DNA of 64,000 nt from contig NC_069094.1 in assembly GCF_947172395.1 (NCBI RefSeq), positions 10,406,292-10,470,291 of the forward strand, read 5' to 3'. Both the position numbers and the translations under genes were made by a program. The notes under the pieces were generated by a model. That model did not search any database, was not told where the DNA came from, and was given only the letters and a program-made list of their open reading frames with translations. The first letter of the stretch is position 1, and each line of letters starts with the position of its first letter. Of the stretch, positions 1 through 11,717 are shown one piece after another. Origin of the DNA: Bicyclus anynana. Taxonomy: Eukaryota; Arthropoda; Insecta; Lepidoptera; Nymphalidae.

Positions 1-938
1 AATCTCTGACACAGCTGGACCATTTTAATATACAGTGTTTTCCATACGAACTCTATTTAAATATATAAAAACGAAAGGTCACTCACTCTTCACGAAATTT
101 CGAAAACTGCTTGACGTACAAAGTCGAAATTTGGCAGGGAGGTAGTTTATTTAACTATAAGTTAAACTATAGACGTAGGGTCGGATTAAGAAGGTCTAAG
201 GCCGGACGGAGTCGTAGGCGTCTGCTAGTTGATAAAACAAACAAAATATAAATTTATTGCCGCTCGCTTAAAATCCTTTTAATGTTTTTACGTTTTATTA
301 GTGTGATAAAATTAATTAATCATTATCAGACATTTTTGTACAGTGCTTTAAATTCCTGATTTTCAATGTTTATCGTTTCATGACACAGACAAGATAGAGT
401 GGCGAATACAAAATGAATGCTCCACTAAATTGTGTCACGGTCCAGCCGTGTAGTATGAATTTCGACAGTCACGGCCTCGCCTAAACCTTAGAATTATATA
501 TATTTTTTTAAATTGAACTTTTTTTATGTTTTGGCACCTTGCAATTAGAAAAAAAAATAGCCAATTAGTGAATCAGATAATTGCTATAATAATTACAAGC
601 AAAGTTAATTATTAATTATAAATATTATCTGAAGAGGAAAATACTCATACTTTTTAATTTAAGTGTGTATATTAATTTTTTAGATGCAACAAAACAAAAT
701 AATACCAATAATAATATGCAAAACGCTTACTTTTACTTGTCGTAAAAGTAAACGTTATGCATATTAATATTTGCATACTAATATTGTTATTAACATTTTA
801 TTGTATTTTTGGAAAATAAACGTAAGCTCTAGTTAGCATTATTAAATTAAATTGAACTATAAAATGCAATAAGATAAATTTAAAAAAAAATATTTAGCAT
901 TTTATAGACCCGGAACAAACTGCGCGTAGTGATCAATT
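1..938. other. AT-rich DNA with one imperfect hairpin
   Basis: No gene or known repeat recognised. An imperfect inverted repeat lies at 713-736 / 742-765 (22 of 24 positions pair, 5-nt loop). Confidence 0.6.
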
Positions 939-1320
939 CAAAATTTATACTTATGAAAAGTATTGCTTTAATTTAAATTAATTAAATTTTAATGTGCTTT
1001 GTTAGGAATGGGAGCTGTCGCTTCATGGTTTGGTGTAGAAATTAAATTTGGTTGCATTGAATTCTCAAAATAGCGTTTATTGTGCTTCAAACTACTTAAG
1101 GTATCAATTTATTTGAAGTGGTTTTAATAAAATTTATACATATTAAAAGTATTGCTTTATTTTAAATTAATTAAGTTAATAAATTAATTAAATTTTAATG
1201 TGCTTTGTTAGAAAAGGAGCATTCGCTACTTCATGGTTTGGTGTATAAATTAAATTTGGTTGCATTGAATTCTCAAAATAGCGTTTATTGTGTTTTAAAC
1301 TAATTAAGGTTTTCAATTCA
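939..1320 (+). repeat. Direct duplication, two copies of about 175-190 bp
   Basis: Copy 1 (939-1112) and copy 2 (1129-1320) share aagtattgcttta, taatgtgctttgttag, cttcatggtttggtgta and the stretch ending tagcgtttattgtg, all in the same order. Copy 2 has a short extra AT-rich insertion. A local tandem duplication of unknown origin. Confidence 0.9.
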
Positions 1321-1865
1321 CTCACACAATTTTATGCTCTGAACGTTCATTACGAGTTCCGATTGCAGTACACCACAATACCTTGAAGGTATGGAGGTAA
1401 AGGATATATTAGAAACGTCGGAATGCGCGCAGCCACCGTTCTCCGTGCAGCTGGTCTGCTTTTATCTCGATACGGCCAATTGTACGAGCCGATTTCAAAA
1501 CGAAAGTACCTAACGCACATCTAGGACGGTGAACGTATTTCTCGACGAGATCTCTTGCGATTTATCTGTCTTCAAGTACTTTTGAATGCATAATTCATCG
1601 CGTTACAAACGCGAGGTGTCCTTTGCTGCACGAATTTCAACGTACGGATATCCGAAATGATGTTTTTGTGTTAATTTATTACGTGTCTTTTAAGTAAACA
1701 GAAAAATAATAAAAAATCAATAAATGAAAATATAAATTGTAATTTAGAATTAAATAAAGATTGATTTCATTTGCAGCAAATAATACTTTTGTTAATTTTT
1801 ATTTGCTATGAAGTTTTCAGAAAAAATATATTTTAGCGTAGCATGAAGGTAAAACATAGTGAAGA

Positions 1866-2020
1866 AATCTGCAGACCTGAGAATTATCTTAGTTCTCTGA
1901 GTGTGTGAAGTCTACCAGGAGGAGACTCGTGCTCAATAGTGCCGAATATGGATGGTGGATTATGGCCTAACCCCTCTCATTCTGAGAGGAGACTCGTGCT
2001 AAATAGTGAGCCGAATATGG
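1866..2020 (+). mobile_element. SINE family C fragment, internally rearranged
   Basis: Shares the stretch taacccctctcattctgaga, followed by gtgagccgaatatggg, with the other family C copies here. The segment gaggagactcgtgct...ccgaatatgg occurs twice (about 1919-1951 and 1986-2020), so the tail is partly duplicated. No tRNA head is present. Confidence 0.7.
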
Positions 2021-2192
2021 GTGTGTGTAAGTATGTTTGTTCCTCCTTTACGCTGCGGCTACTGAAGCGATTTGGCTGAAATTTGAAATGGAAATAGATT
2101 CTGGATTAACACACAAATGCTACTACTATCCCGGAAAAATCCATGGTTCTCGCGAAAACTGAATTCCACGCGGGTGAAGTCGCGTAGTTTTT
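2021..2192 (+). mobile_element. Helitron-like non-autonomous element, family B, decayed 3' end
   Basis: Matches the family B copy at 51744-51969: tttgttcctcctt, gcggctactgaagcgattt, tggattaaca, cccggaaaaatc. The CTAG end is lost; the hairpin region (acgcgggtgaagtcgcg) remains. Confidence 0.6.
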
Positions 2193-2852
2193 TCATAAAA
2201 ATAATATTCACCAGGTACGTTTTACGGTTTGATTGCAGTGAAGCCCTACTTGCCCTTTGTATGCAAACTCATTAGCGAGGTAAATGCAGCTGAAGTCTGC
2301 GTAGGCGCGTCAGACCAGCACTGCGAATAACTTAATGGACGGGGGGGCCTGTGATGTTAAATTTGTACTTACTCGAGCGTCAGGAGGAAATATTAAATTA
2401 TATTATTTATTATAGGAAGAATAAATAAAATAAATAAATAAAATAAATGGTTATATTACTCTTTACGACGACGTAGACTTTTTTATTGACAATTTTTATT
2501 ACTTCGGCTTGCCCAAATCGTCAGAAAATACTAGGGATTATATGAGCAATTATTTCCTTCAAATAAAAGAGTTACCACGCTTCAATCAAGAACTGAAATA
2601 CAAGGATTTAATTTTGTAATCGTAACTCTTAGGTTACCCTTAGTCGTCTGATTTTCTAAAGGCAAATATTTTTACTTTTAATTGACGTCATTAGCGTAAT
2701 CTGACGTGCTGGTTGAGTATTTCTGATGTTTTTTTTTGGTTGTCCTAACCATACCCACCAATATTGACGAGTCATACTTAGTAGTAAGGCTACTTACTCA
2801 TAGGGCATGAAAAGTAATTTTTTTTGTATCATATTTCCTTCCGTTTATTTGC

Positions 2853-3010
2853 CGTATCTTTTAAATATGACCAATATTCCCATTCCCCTCCAACTAGTCG
2901 GGAAAGACTGTGCTAGGAGTGAGTACGACAATAGACCAACGGAAGGCAACGGAACCACCACCCCTCGGTGATGAGTCCAACCGCTCTTACTGTTGAGCTA
3001 TTGTAGGCTT
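2853..3010 (-). mobile_element. tRNA-derived SINE, family B
   Basis: Reads on the minus strand from a tRNA-like head (box A near 2990, box B region near 2955 decayed) to a tail ending attggtcatatttaaaa. Same family as 7276-7434 and 13989-14149. Confidence 0.75.
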
Positions 3011-3487
3011 CAAAGCGCTCGAGTAATTCTAAATCAGTTAATCACGAAATACTTCCTAACAAACTAAAAGATATAGGAATTATTAATGAAGCTCACAAAA
3101 TATTCGAGTCATATCTAGTTCATCGTTATAGTAAGCCTCTTTGACTCCCCAGCTATTATTATATCACCAGAAATGGTAACTGTTGCCTACCACAGCGCTA
3201 GAAAGTACACAGGCCGCTCGATTTTCTGATAGTATTTATGGCCTAGGAAACTTAGTCGAGCATTGCTTTTCAATTTAAATCTATTCGGCATGAAACAACT
3301 TTCCCGATGCTAATTGCTACTTACTTTCTAAAGTGGTTTGATGTTTTGATAAAATCTCCCTTCGATTCAATTTGAGGTTTATTAAAATTTATAAAAGAGA
3401 ATGAATGCATGAGGTATTTTGATATTACCTACCCGTACTGCAGACGTTCAGTTTTAACAAAGCAGTTTTTGCTGTACAGTTTTATCT

Positions 3488-3986
3488 AATAGGGATGATG
3501 ACAGTTTCTTAAATTGTATACCTATACTCGTAAATTAGGAGTACTTATGCTAATAGTAAAGCAATTTTGTGAAAGTAACAGGATATTTGCGATCATTGCT
3601 TTCGGAGCTACAGGGATTTAAAGGTGATAATGTCTGCCACGGATCCTTGAAAAACGCCCCATACAAAATGGCACGAATTAATGACGTAGATCATAATATC
3701 GTTAGATTTGTATGGGTGTTACAAATATTTTTGTTATTTGTGCGTTTATGTTTATCATATTGTAAAATGTCACGTTTAATGTAAGGAAGCTAAAGCTATA
3801 TAAATTTTCATCTAATTATTAAAAGATTTTAATAGATTTTTAAATTTTATAATCCTATTTATTTTGCAAACATACAGACAATATTTGCTTTTTACGTATA
3901 AATAAGTTAACTATATATTCGGAAACTAGATATTCGGAATGTCTCATAAAAATCAATATATTCAAACCTAGTCACCATCCTCATTG
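3488..3986 (+). mobile_element. MITE-like element, about 0.5 kb, copy 1
   Basis: Aligns over its whole length with the reverse complement of 9288-9762. The ends are imperfect terminal inverted repeats: agggatgatgacag at the left against the reverse complement of tagtcaccatcctcatt at the right. The 71-codon open frame inside has no recognisable domain and is not conserved in the second copy. Confidence 0.8.
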
Positions 3987-3999
3987 AAATTATAATCAA

Positions 4000-5500
4000 A
4001 ATCATCAGAATAATTTACTGACTGTTAGAACTGACGGACACTACACACGTACGATTTAACTGAACAGTTAGATTGATAAGTTAAAACTGCACGTCTGTAG
4101 CACGGGTTATAACAGATTAGGAATCCAGATACAATTCATCTAAATCTCTCCATTTTACTTTAAATAATTTATTAGTTACCGATATTTTAATTATAGTTTA
4201 TGCATAAAGTTTAACATCTCGTGACGTAGAGTAAATGAGAGTTTTTGATATACAAGTGTATTCTACGTTTGTGTGCGTCGACTCAACCTACTTCTTGAAT
4301 GCCGAAGCGGTACAAAGAAAACCGGACTCTATACATAAGTGGTTAAAGATAATATTGTCATTTTAATCGCGAGCCGTTCTCAATCCGACAATTAGGAACT
4401 GCTTTTAATTCGATAAAGCATAATCAACCTTATGATGCTGGGTAAAGATATAAATTAAAATGCGAAGGGTTATTTGAATACTGTACATGTACAATTCAAC
4501 CATGAACTGCTTTGAGGAGCGTCCTGCGTAGCTGAGACCTCAATTTTTTAACCTCTCTCACTTATTGGTCAATCAGCGTGACATTTATATAGTACATATT
4601 CGGAATTGCAATACTTTTTTGAAGCTCCCACATTAATTAAACAACGCATTATCTTTTATTTGAAAATTATTGACCGTAATTATAATCATTGACCGTATTA
4701 CGACTGGCCTGGACCGTGTTACTAGGCGTGTGTTAAGTGTTATAGATATGTAGGTAAATATATTACATTGTATATACCCTAATGTCATTGCATATGTAAA
4801 AATAACAAATGAAATTTTTAAATTTAGGTCTAAGAAAACTGTAGCAACAACGTTAATTATTATGCTTTTGCTCACTCTTCATTTAACCTGTTGCATCTCA
4901 AAATGCAATTTGGTGTAAAATAATCATCGTTTTTAAAACGTTCTTTAATTTAAGGCTAATTCGTAAAAATAACTTAACTTTTGACAATAAACTAGTGGAC
5001 GCATATTACTTTGTTCGCGTGAAAACCACAACATTATTTATACGTATAAACCGTCCGCTTAATAAATTATCTACTGATGACAAACGCAATAAAACCAGAT
5101 TTATAGTTTAAAAATTAAAAGATCTTAGTGTATAAACGCGGTTAGATAATTTGTTTTAAACTTATTATATTAAAATTAATCCAATAATTCAAATATATTC
5201 TCCGATATAGTTCTTTTAGCTTTATTCGTAAAAACTATCACGGTGTAAAAATAAAAAAATAAAAATATCTATTTGTTAATTTGTTATCCTTGGTGATTAT
5301 TGATTATTTTATTTACCGTTTTTTCTCTGTTGCAGGCTTCGTAACCGGACACAGTAAATAACTTCAAAGCTGTAAGTAATATTTTGTGATACGTACACGT
5401 ATCGTATACATTCGGTGTCGATACGTAGTAACAGATAACACTCGGCCGAGCCTCTCTAATTGTGTAAGTGCACTGTAAAGTGGACCGCGTCATTGCTCAA
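4000..5500. other. AT-rich DNA, nothing recognised
   Basis: Short open frames on the minus strand lack domains or coding character. No known repeat recognised. Confidence 0.5.
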
Positions 5501-5509
5501 TCAGATGCA

Positions 5510-5725
5510 TCTTGTTCGTGTTGCGCGCGAGAGTTGAATTTCCCAACAGCGAAGAGAAGGCGAGAACTTCGAGAGTGCGCGGTTTCCCAATAGAAAGTCC
5601 TCTGGTGCAGGAAGCGGTGCACACGTGCACTGCCCTGCGCCGTGGGGGGGTTGGGGGGGGGGGGGGCGATGCACTTTCGTGCCGGTGACGTCACACGGTA
5701 CCTTTCGTCAGCGTCACGCCGCGCT
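5510..5725. promoter_or_regulatory. GC-rich block with a perfect CRE and G-runs
   Basis: A CpG-rich island about 9 kb upstream of rdx exon 1. It holds a perfect palindromic cAMP-response element (TGACGTCA) at 5686-5693 and runs of 7 and 14 G at 5644-5650 and 5653-5666. Open frames cross it on both strands, but neither resembles a known protein. It may be a distal promoter or enhancer, either for rdx or for an unseen neighbour. Confidence 0.35.
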
Positions 5726-6061
5726 CCGTAAGAGATGTTACGCAATCAGCGCGCACCACTCGACTTTCCAATTTCGACAACGCTCTATTGTGTGGCGCTT
5801 TCAAATTTTTACTTTACCTTCTCCTGCTTTTGGGCACTTTCTTGCCGTTTCTCTCTTCTCGCTGAAAAATTGTCTGAACGGTGTGCGCGGACGCGTTGAC
5901 CGTGGATGCACTTTCACTGCAGCGTTACGTGTTTATTTAAAAAAGGTGACAGCATTTTTTGGTTACCAAATTAATAGACAATGAAAAATTACAAACACTT
6001 GCAATTTTTAATAATTTAAAAATAGTCGATTAGCTACTTGATTAACAAAGCGGATTTATAA

Positions 6062-6227
6062 ATGAGATAACCCGTCCTAGTGAGAGTACGGGGATAAAAT
6101 ATAGCCCATGACACTCACATATATCGTGGCTTTCTAGTGGTAAAAGGATTTTCAAATTCAGTTTAGTATATCCAGAAATAATCCCTACAACACCACAAAC
6201 TACCTCTTTATAATATTAGTATACATA
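6062..6227 (-). mobile_element. Helitron-like element, family A, minus orientation
   Basis: Keeps the family A internal blocks (acggggataaaatatagcc, gtggctttctagtggtaaaa) and the 5' end as tataatattagtata at the right. The hairpin/CTAG end at the left is decayed. Confidence 0.65.
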
Positions 6228-7142
6228 TAGATTCTCGTACATTTTTTTACAAGCAGTGTCATAGTAAAATTCATCATGAGTCGTCTGCATTTTTTGATAC
6301 TAAACTTACCTCATATGGTAACATGAGTATCTGAGAGATGACAATTAGATAATTTTTCCAACACAAGGACTTACTTACTATTTACTTTATTAGTATTTCA
6401 GTAAATATTTAAAAAAAAACTATAATTTTCATTTGAGAAATATTGAATTATGCGTTATTTTGCGAAGCCTATTAATAAATAATTGTTTACGTTTATTCAC
6501 ACTTGAGAGTTACATCGTATTGAAAAGAGATGGTCCATTTCAGGTCCACTCGTACCCCGCATCATTAAAATTTAAAAAAATAAAATCCAAATAAGTGAAT
6601 AAATCTAACTAATTATAAAGAAATAAATTACCCATATTATTGTTGCAGTTCTTGGGGGAGAATCAATATTATTTCGAAATAATTAAAGTAAATTCGTAGA
6701 TCAGTATAATCGAAACTAGTTAAAAAAATAATCTTCTTTTATTTCCGCCAGGGTACAATGACTGATCCTGGGCTCTATACAATTTTGGACCATCTTTTTA
6801 CTATTCAACACTGTCTACTCATAGATTGCTCTTTTGAAAATGCCTTATACTGGTAGAGCAAGTTTTCTGTCCCTAAGTGTCTAGTACTGGGAGTCTAGTA
6901 AGAGTGTTTTCTCAATATTTACATGTGTTCTCAACATGAACGGGAGTATAAAGGCGCGCACGAGTCGTGACAGCTGGTAGGTGGGTCGTAACTCACAAGG
7001 TTTTCACCAGCCGTGTTCCAAGCTTTCTCAGCCAGAGAAAAGACAGTCGACTCGAGAGTTCGATGTCGCGACGTGCCCTACTCTTTATTTGTTCATTATA
7101 ATTAGATTTTGTTTATATAGATGGAAATACGTTCTGTAATAC

Positions 7143-7576
7143 TTCTTTTTTTATTATTTACAAGTTAGCCCTTGACTACAATCTCACCTGATGGTAAGTG
7201 ATGCGACCTTAGATGGAAGCGGGCCAACTTGTTAGGAGTAGGATGAAAATCCACACACTTTTCTGTTTCTACACGATATTTTTTTTAAATATGACCAATA
7301 TTCCTATTCAACTCCAACTAATCGGGAAAGACTGTATTAGGAGTTGGTACGACAATAGACCAAGGAGCGGAGATCGAACCACCACCCCTCGGTTATGAGT
7401 CCGACCGCTCTTACCGTTGAGCTATTGAGGCTCGACGCATTGTACCGGAACGCTACGCCACGGCCGAAGCCTCCCACCAGCCAGAGCTGGACCAATTAAG
7501 AACCGCAATCGGCCCAGCCGGGGATCGAACCCAGGACCTCTGTCTGTCCATCGCATACCACTGCGCCACGGAGGCC
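7143..7576 (-). mobile_element. tRNA-headed SINE family A (Metulj-like), split by a second SINE
   Basis: On the minus strand it starts with a tRNA-like head having a perfect box A (TGGCGCAGTGG, 7558-7568) and box B (GGTTCGATCC, 7522-7531). The body is gtgggaggcttcggccgtgg, and the end is gggctaacttgtaaataataaaaa. The body is interrupted at 7276-7434 by a family B SINE. It is the only copy in the window with the complete head. The name Metulj-like is from recalled similarity to a nymphalid SINE family. Confidence 0.82.
7276..7434 (-). mobile_element. tRNA-derived SINE family B nested in family A
   Basis: Minus strand: tRNA-like head with box A TAGCTCAACGG (7414-7424) and box B GGTTCGATCT (7371-7380), and a tail ending attggtcatatttaaaaaaa. 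It lies inside the family A body, between ctacacg on the left and gcattgtaccgg on the right, which are adjacent in intact copies. Target duplication is short and unclear (about ACG). Confidence 0.8.
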
Positions 7577-7857
7577 GTCACACATGTCTGCTCTAATTAT
7601 GTTTTTCCTACAATTTACAAGTAAATTAGGTTTATATTACCGAGTGGAAACTCTAGAGGTGAATTAGCTTTCGACTTAAAAAGGTTTCTCAGGTTCGATC
7701 CAAGACTTATTAGGATTCTTCGATGTCTGGGTAATAATATAATCTCGGTGGTCTTAAAATAGAAGTATACAAATATATTTTTTATTATTTATTCTGTGGT
7801 TTGTAACATAATAAAAAAAAATCGTCAGCCATTAATTTTGAAAAATTAAATACAATG

Positions 7858-7960
7858 AAATCCGATGGACGTTGGGGTCCCAAGGTGCTGGAATGACGAC
7901 CCCGCCCTAGTAAGCGCAGTGTTGGTCGACCCCCCACTAGGTGGACTGACTGTACCTATA
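7858..7960 (+). pseudogene. RTE-like retrotransposon C-terminal fragment
   Basis: Reads like the end of an endonuclease-reverse transcriptase: ...WGPKVLE, then sequence matching the VGRPPTRW motif (gttggtcgaccccccactaggtgg). Broken by substitutions and cut on the right by the MITE at 7985. Confidence 0.75.
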
Positions 7961-7984
7961 GACAAGTGGATAACTTTACCTCTA

Positions 7985-8333
7985 CAGGGTGCCAGGTTCC
8001 TCTAACTTCAAGGTTTTTGCGAGTCCACTTATAGGAGCCGAACTTTTTTACTAAAAAATATTTTTTTTTCATGTTTTTATACAAAGTAATTCAAATAAAT
8101 TCGACTATCCCTGTAAAACACACGCCTTTATCTATCCTTGCATTATAAAAACTTGGCTACGTCATAATTATAAAGATGCGTTTAAGGGACACATTTTCAG
8201 ATCTATTTACAAAAGAAATATTATTTACTCCGAAAATATTAATTTTAGAGCACTTGTTCCTTGAACATTTTTAATTAATTAATTTCGGTAAAGAATAAAT
8301 AACCCCACAGTTATGGGAAATACACCCTGTATA
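7985..8333 (+). mobile_element. MITE, copy 1 (pair of 26742-27092)
   Basis: Inner sequence, including tataggagccgaactt and gcgtttaagggacacattt, aligns with the reverse complement of 26742-27092. The right end agttatgggaaatacaccct is the terminal inverted repeat; the left end is a decayed copy (acagggtgccagg). Confidence 0.75.
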
Positions 8334-8622
8334 ATATTAGTACAGGTATATTAGAGAGATAGAGAGAGATTATAGTTTTAAAATGCCTAATATTCATCGT
8401 GTTACCCGGAAACAGATGCGCGAAAATCATATTGATCGATACACCATCTCCAACGTAATTCGATTTCCGCTACGAGTAACTTTCCAGTTCTCTCGATTGC
8501 TACGTGAAAGCTCTCTAAAAGCACCAAACCTATTAACCGTATGGTGTATGAGTATCCTTTATGTGTTGGATGTGTATTCTTATTGTGTAGAAGGAGATTG
8601 CCTGAAAAGTTTGGTATTCTAA

Positions 8623-8804
8623 TCTATACTTCTACGTTCTATAAGAGGAAAGATTTGTTTGCATTGAATAGGCTCCGAAACTACTGAACCGATTTGAAAA
8701 ATTCTTCCATTGTTGAGAAGCTACACTACCCCCTGGTCATATTTTATCCCCGCATTCCTACGGCAGCGGGAATTACGCGGGTGAAACCGCGTGGCGTTTG
8801 TTAG
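8623..8804 (+). mobile_element. Helitron-like element, family A, near complete
   Basis: Starts tctatact and ends TTAG (degenerate CTAG). A hairpin (acgcgg / ccgcgt, loop gtgaaa, 8775-8792) lies about 9 nt before the end, as at Helitron 3' termini. Class assignment is inference. Confidence 0.65.
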
Positions 8805-9287
8805 TGTATAAATAAATACTGCCTTTGGAACAGTTCGATTTTCATAATTTTTTTTTTGGTTGTTATTAATTTATTTAGTGAATAGCATTTTTATAGTAGG
8901 TAAGTATAGTTGGTATTATTATAGTAAAGTGTTTTCAGCCTTCTACTTAAACACCCAGTATTAAATCGCGATTTTAGTATATTTATATGAAATAAATCTT
9001 TAATCTATATGATAGACGTTTGCCGGTTAGCTAGTACAAAATAAAAATCCAATTACAATTTTTTTTTATATTTTACCTTCAGTATCGCGGTACAAAGTAA
9101 AAAGCTTAATGTGTTATTGTACTGTACACGCCTTGCGCTTAAATCCGAGGGGTTGTTTCTATTTTGTTCTAGGTTAAATCCCCAACCCCCGTTACACTAT
9201 TGTTGTGCTCAGTAGGTACAAGCTTTTCACACAATTGAAGGAGTAAGTAGTCGTATTTGGAAACAATATGAACCCTCTTAATTTATT

Positions 9288-9762
9288 AATGGGGATGATG
9301 GCTAGGTTTGAATATATTGATTTTTATGAGAAATTCGGGTAAATAAAATCAATATTAACTAATTAATATGTAAAAAAACAAATATTGGCCGGATGTTTTC
9401 AAAATAAATGAGATTATAAAACTTTTATCGTAATTAGATGAAAATTCATGCATTTTTAGCTTCCTTACATTAATCGGGACATTTTTCAATACATGAACAA
9501 ATAACAAAGATATTTGTTATTTTGTTTGAACGCCATACAAATCTAACGATCAGCAAATCAACGACGTCATTGATTCGAGCCATTTTGTATGGGTCGTTTT
9601 TGAGGGATTCGTGGCATTGCCGCAAATCTGACCATTTAAATCCCTGTAGCTCCGAAAGTAATGGTCGCAGATATCCTGTAACTTTTACAAAATTGCTTTA
9701 CTATTAGCATACTCCTAATTTATATACGAGTACGATTTAAAAAACTGTCATCACCCCTATTA
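9288..9762 (-). mobile_element. MITE-like element, about 0.5 kb, copy 2
   Basis: Inverted partner of 3488-3986. The same gene-like phrases (cgccatacaaatctaacgat, tccctgtagctccgaaag) are seen reversed in copy 1. Terminal inverted repeats ggggatgatg... and ...tgtcatcacccct. Confidence 0.8.
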
Positions 9763-9844
9763 TTATTATTATTTTTTCTTTGTCTGTGAATGAAAGCAAG
9801 ATGTCTTTTAAGGCACTTTTCAACGCGTCATAACGACACAATAG

Positions 9845-10034
9845 CTTGGCAAGTTCGTTGATGACACTCCCATGATATGCGGGCGACGGGGAGAGAAAAA
9901 CTACGCGGGTGTAAAGTCGTGCGCGCGGGGCAGAGGCTCGAAGTAGGGTGCATAAGTTGTGGGTTTATCTGTCATCGCAACCCGACTCCCGGCCCCCGCA
10001 GATCATCGGGAGTGTTACGAACGAATTTGCCAAG
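9845..10034. mobile_element. 190-bp MITE with about 41-bp terminal inverted repeats
   Basis: The left end (cttggcaagttcgtt..acactccc..gatatgcggg) pairs with the reverse complement of the right end (..ttgccaag) with a few mismatches over about 41 nt. The GC-rich centre is part of the element, so the open frame that starts at 9877 is not a gene. Confidence 0.8.
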
Positions 10035-10851
10035 TTATACACAAGTACTGACTGACTGTATGAATGTGTTGGATAGGTAAAAATAATTTAATGAGAAACG
10101 TGATTTTTTTTCAATGTTTTTGGTGTCAGTGATGAAAAGGTAAAGGTTTTGACAGGCGAATTAATATCTAAAATTTACCTGTATTTAAAGTGAATGTTAT
10201 AGAAAGGTAAGGTCAAGTCGAATAGTAAATAAGAAAGTTAATCGTGGAAAGTGTGCGCGAGTGAATCTATGGCAGTTGCTGTCGCTCTTAAAATCTATAC
10301 TATAATAACAGAGTAAAAACCGGGCGTCTGTACATTGAAACAAATTATCAAAAATTTAGGTGGAGCTGAAACAATTGAGTAACCAAATATTTAATATAAT
10401 CTGTTACTTTTTTGGTTACTCCGTATTTATTATTTGTGGGTTTTCACAGCTTGATGAAGTTTTTGAACGCCAAAATTTTGAGAAAGTTGCCACCACACAC
10501 AACAATCAACTAGTAATTATGGCTGGTTTAGACACCCTCAAAACAAAAAACCCCTTAGAACCCCTTTGGACACTTCAAGAATGTTTAAGACCCGAACGCC
10601 GACAAAACTACAAACAGTGCCTTTCTACACATTCAACCATACACAGCTCAGCATCTACAACGAAGATAAGATATTCGATACTCTTCATAGAGGGACCGGT
10701 AATCCAACCACGGTTAAGAAGTCAATAATGATATGACTTAACCCACTAATCTCCATGAAGTCATCGGTCTCAACGTCCCAGTAAGTGGAGCACCAAGTCT
10801 TACAGGAGATGCCTTTAGAGATACATACATTTACGGTCTTATCTCCCTCGT

Positions 10852-10983
10852 TATTAACCCATATACGGCTCACTGCTGAGCTCGAGTCTCCTCTCAGAAT
10901 GAGAGGGGTTAGACCAATAGTCCTCCACGCTGACCCAATGCGGATTGGCAGACTTCTCACACGCAGAGAATTAAGAAATCACA
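10852..10983 (-). mobile_element. SINE family C fragment
   Basis: Minus-strand copy running from cttaattctctgcgtgtg through ggcctaac-like sequence to gagccgtatatgggtt. It abuts an RTE tail of opposite orientation at 10984. Confidence 0.75.
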
Positions 10984-11105
10984 TCAAGCGGATTTCAAGG
11001 AGCCGCTGGATGCTGGCGAGACCGTTTTGTTTGGAAGTCCATGCAAAGAGGCTTATGTCCAGCAGTGGACGTCCATCGGCTGTTAATGTTGATGATTATG
11101 ATGAT
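10975..11105 (+). pseudogene. RTE-like 3' tail
   Basis: Encodes the remnant HIKRISRSRWM, then frame-shifted sequence matching KSMQRGLCPAVDVHRL/AYVQQWTSIG, ending in a TGATGA-rich tail. Typical C-terminus and 3' end of RTE-like elements. Confidence 0.8.
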
Positions 11106-11183
11106 TGCTTTGGAGGCTGTATTAAGCCAAATAAGTTGTGCTCTTAAATTGTATTATTTGGTTACTTTTAGCAGTTTATCTGT

Positions 11184-11409
11184 TTGGTGGGAGGCTTCGG
11201 CCGTGGCTAGTTACCATCCTACCGACAAAGACATCCCGCCAAGCGATTTAGCGTTCTGGTAAGGTGTCGTGTAGAAACCGAAAGGGGTGTGGATTTCATC
11301 CTACCTCCTACCATCCTAACAAGTTAGCTTGCTTCCATCTTAGGTTGCATCATCACTTACCATCAGGTGATTGTAGTCAAGGGCTAACTTGTAAAGAATA
11401 AAAAAAATA
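11184..11409 (+). mobile_element. SINE family A, 5'-truncated
   Basis: Starts in the body (ggtgggaggcttcggccgtg) and ends gggctaacttgtaaagaataaaaaaa. No tRNA head. Confidence 0.85.
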
Positions 11410-11717
11410 TATTAAAATCGTGATATAAGACGATGTTGCGGACGTTCGCTAGTGATAATAGTTTCTGGTGAAATTACAAGTAACAGGCAACGCTATATTA
11501 TAATACAGTTTTTGTATGGTTTAGTTACAGTTCACAGTTTTTGCTTAGATTGTAAAATTGGCGCTAAGTAAAGCGTAGAGAGAATAGTGTAAAAGTTTAG
11601 TTACATAAATAAATAGGTGCCATTATGTAAAGGAACATTGCAAAAAGTATTTACTAATCGAGTAGTTTTTATCGTGATTTTGGTTGATAAGTTATATCGA
11701 CGGTGCCATTGGTTAAT

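Noticed and set aside
5625..5984. 119-codon + strand open frame
   Set aside because: It crosses the G-runs and a GC-rich block, has an opposing frame of similar length, and shows no domain or splice context; open by composition.
7500..7576. Candidate tRNA gene on the minus strand
   Set aside because: Box A and box B are perfect, but the sequence continues directly into a SINE body and lacks a proper tRNA fold; it is a SINE head.
9877..10080. 67-codon open frame in GC-rich sequence
   Set aside because: Almost all of it is the interior of the MITE at 9845-10034.
10360..10728. 122-codon + strand open frame with a plausible-looking C-terminal half
   Set aside because: No recognised domain. It runs from AT-rich repeat-like sequence up to repeat fragments (SINE C and RTE tail start shortly after). 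Possibly an old transposon remnant, but not supportable as a gene.
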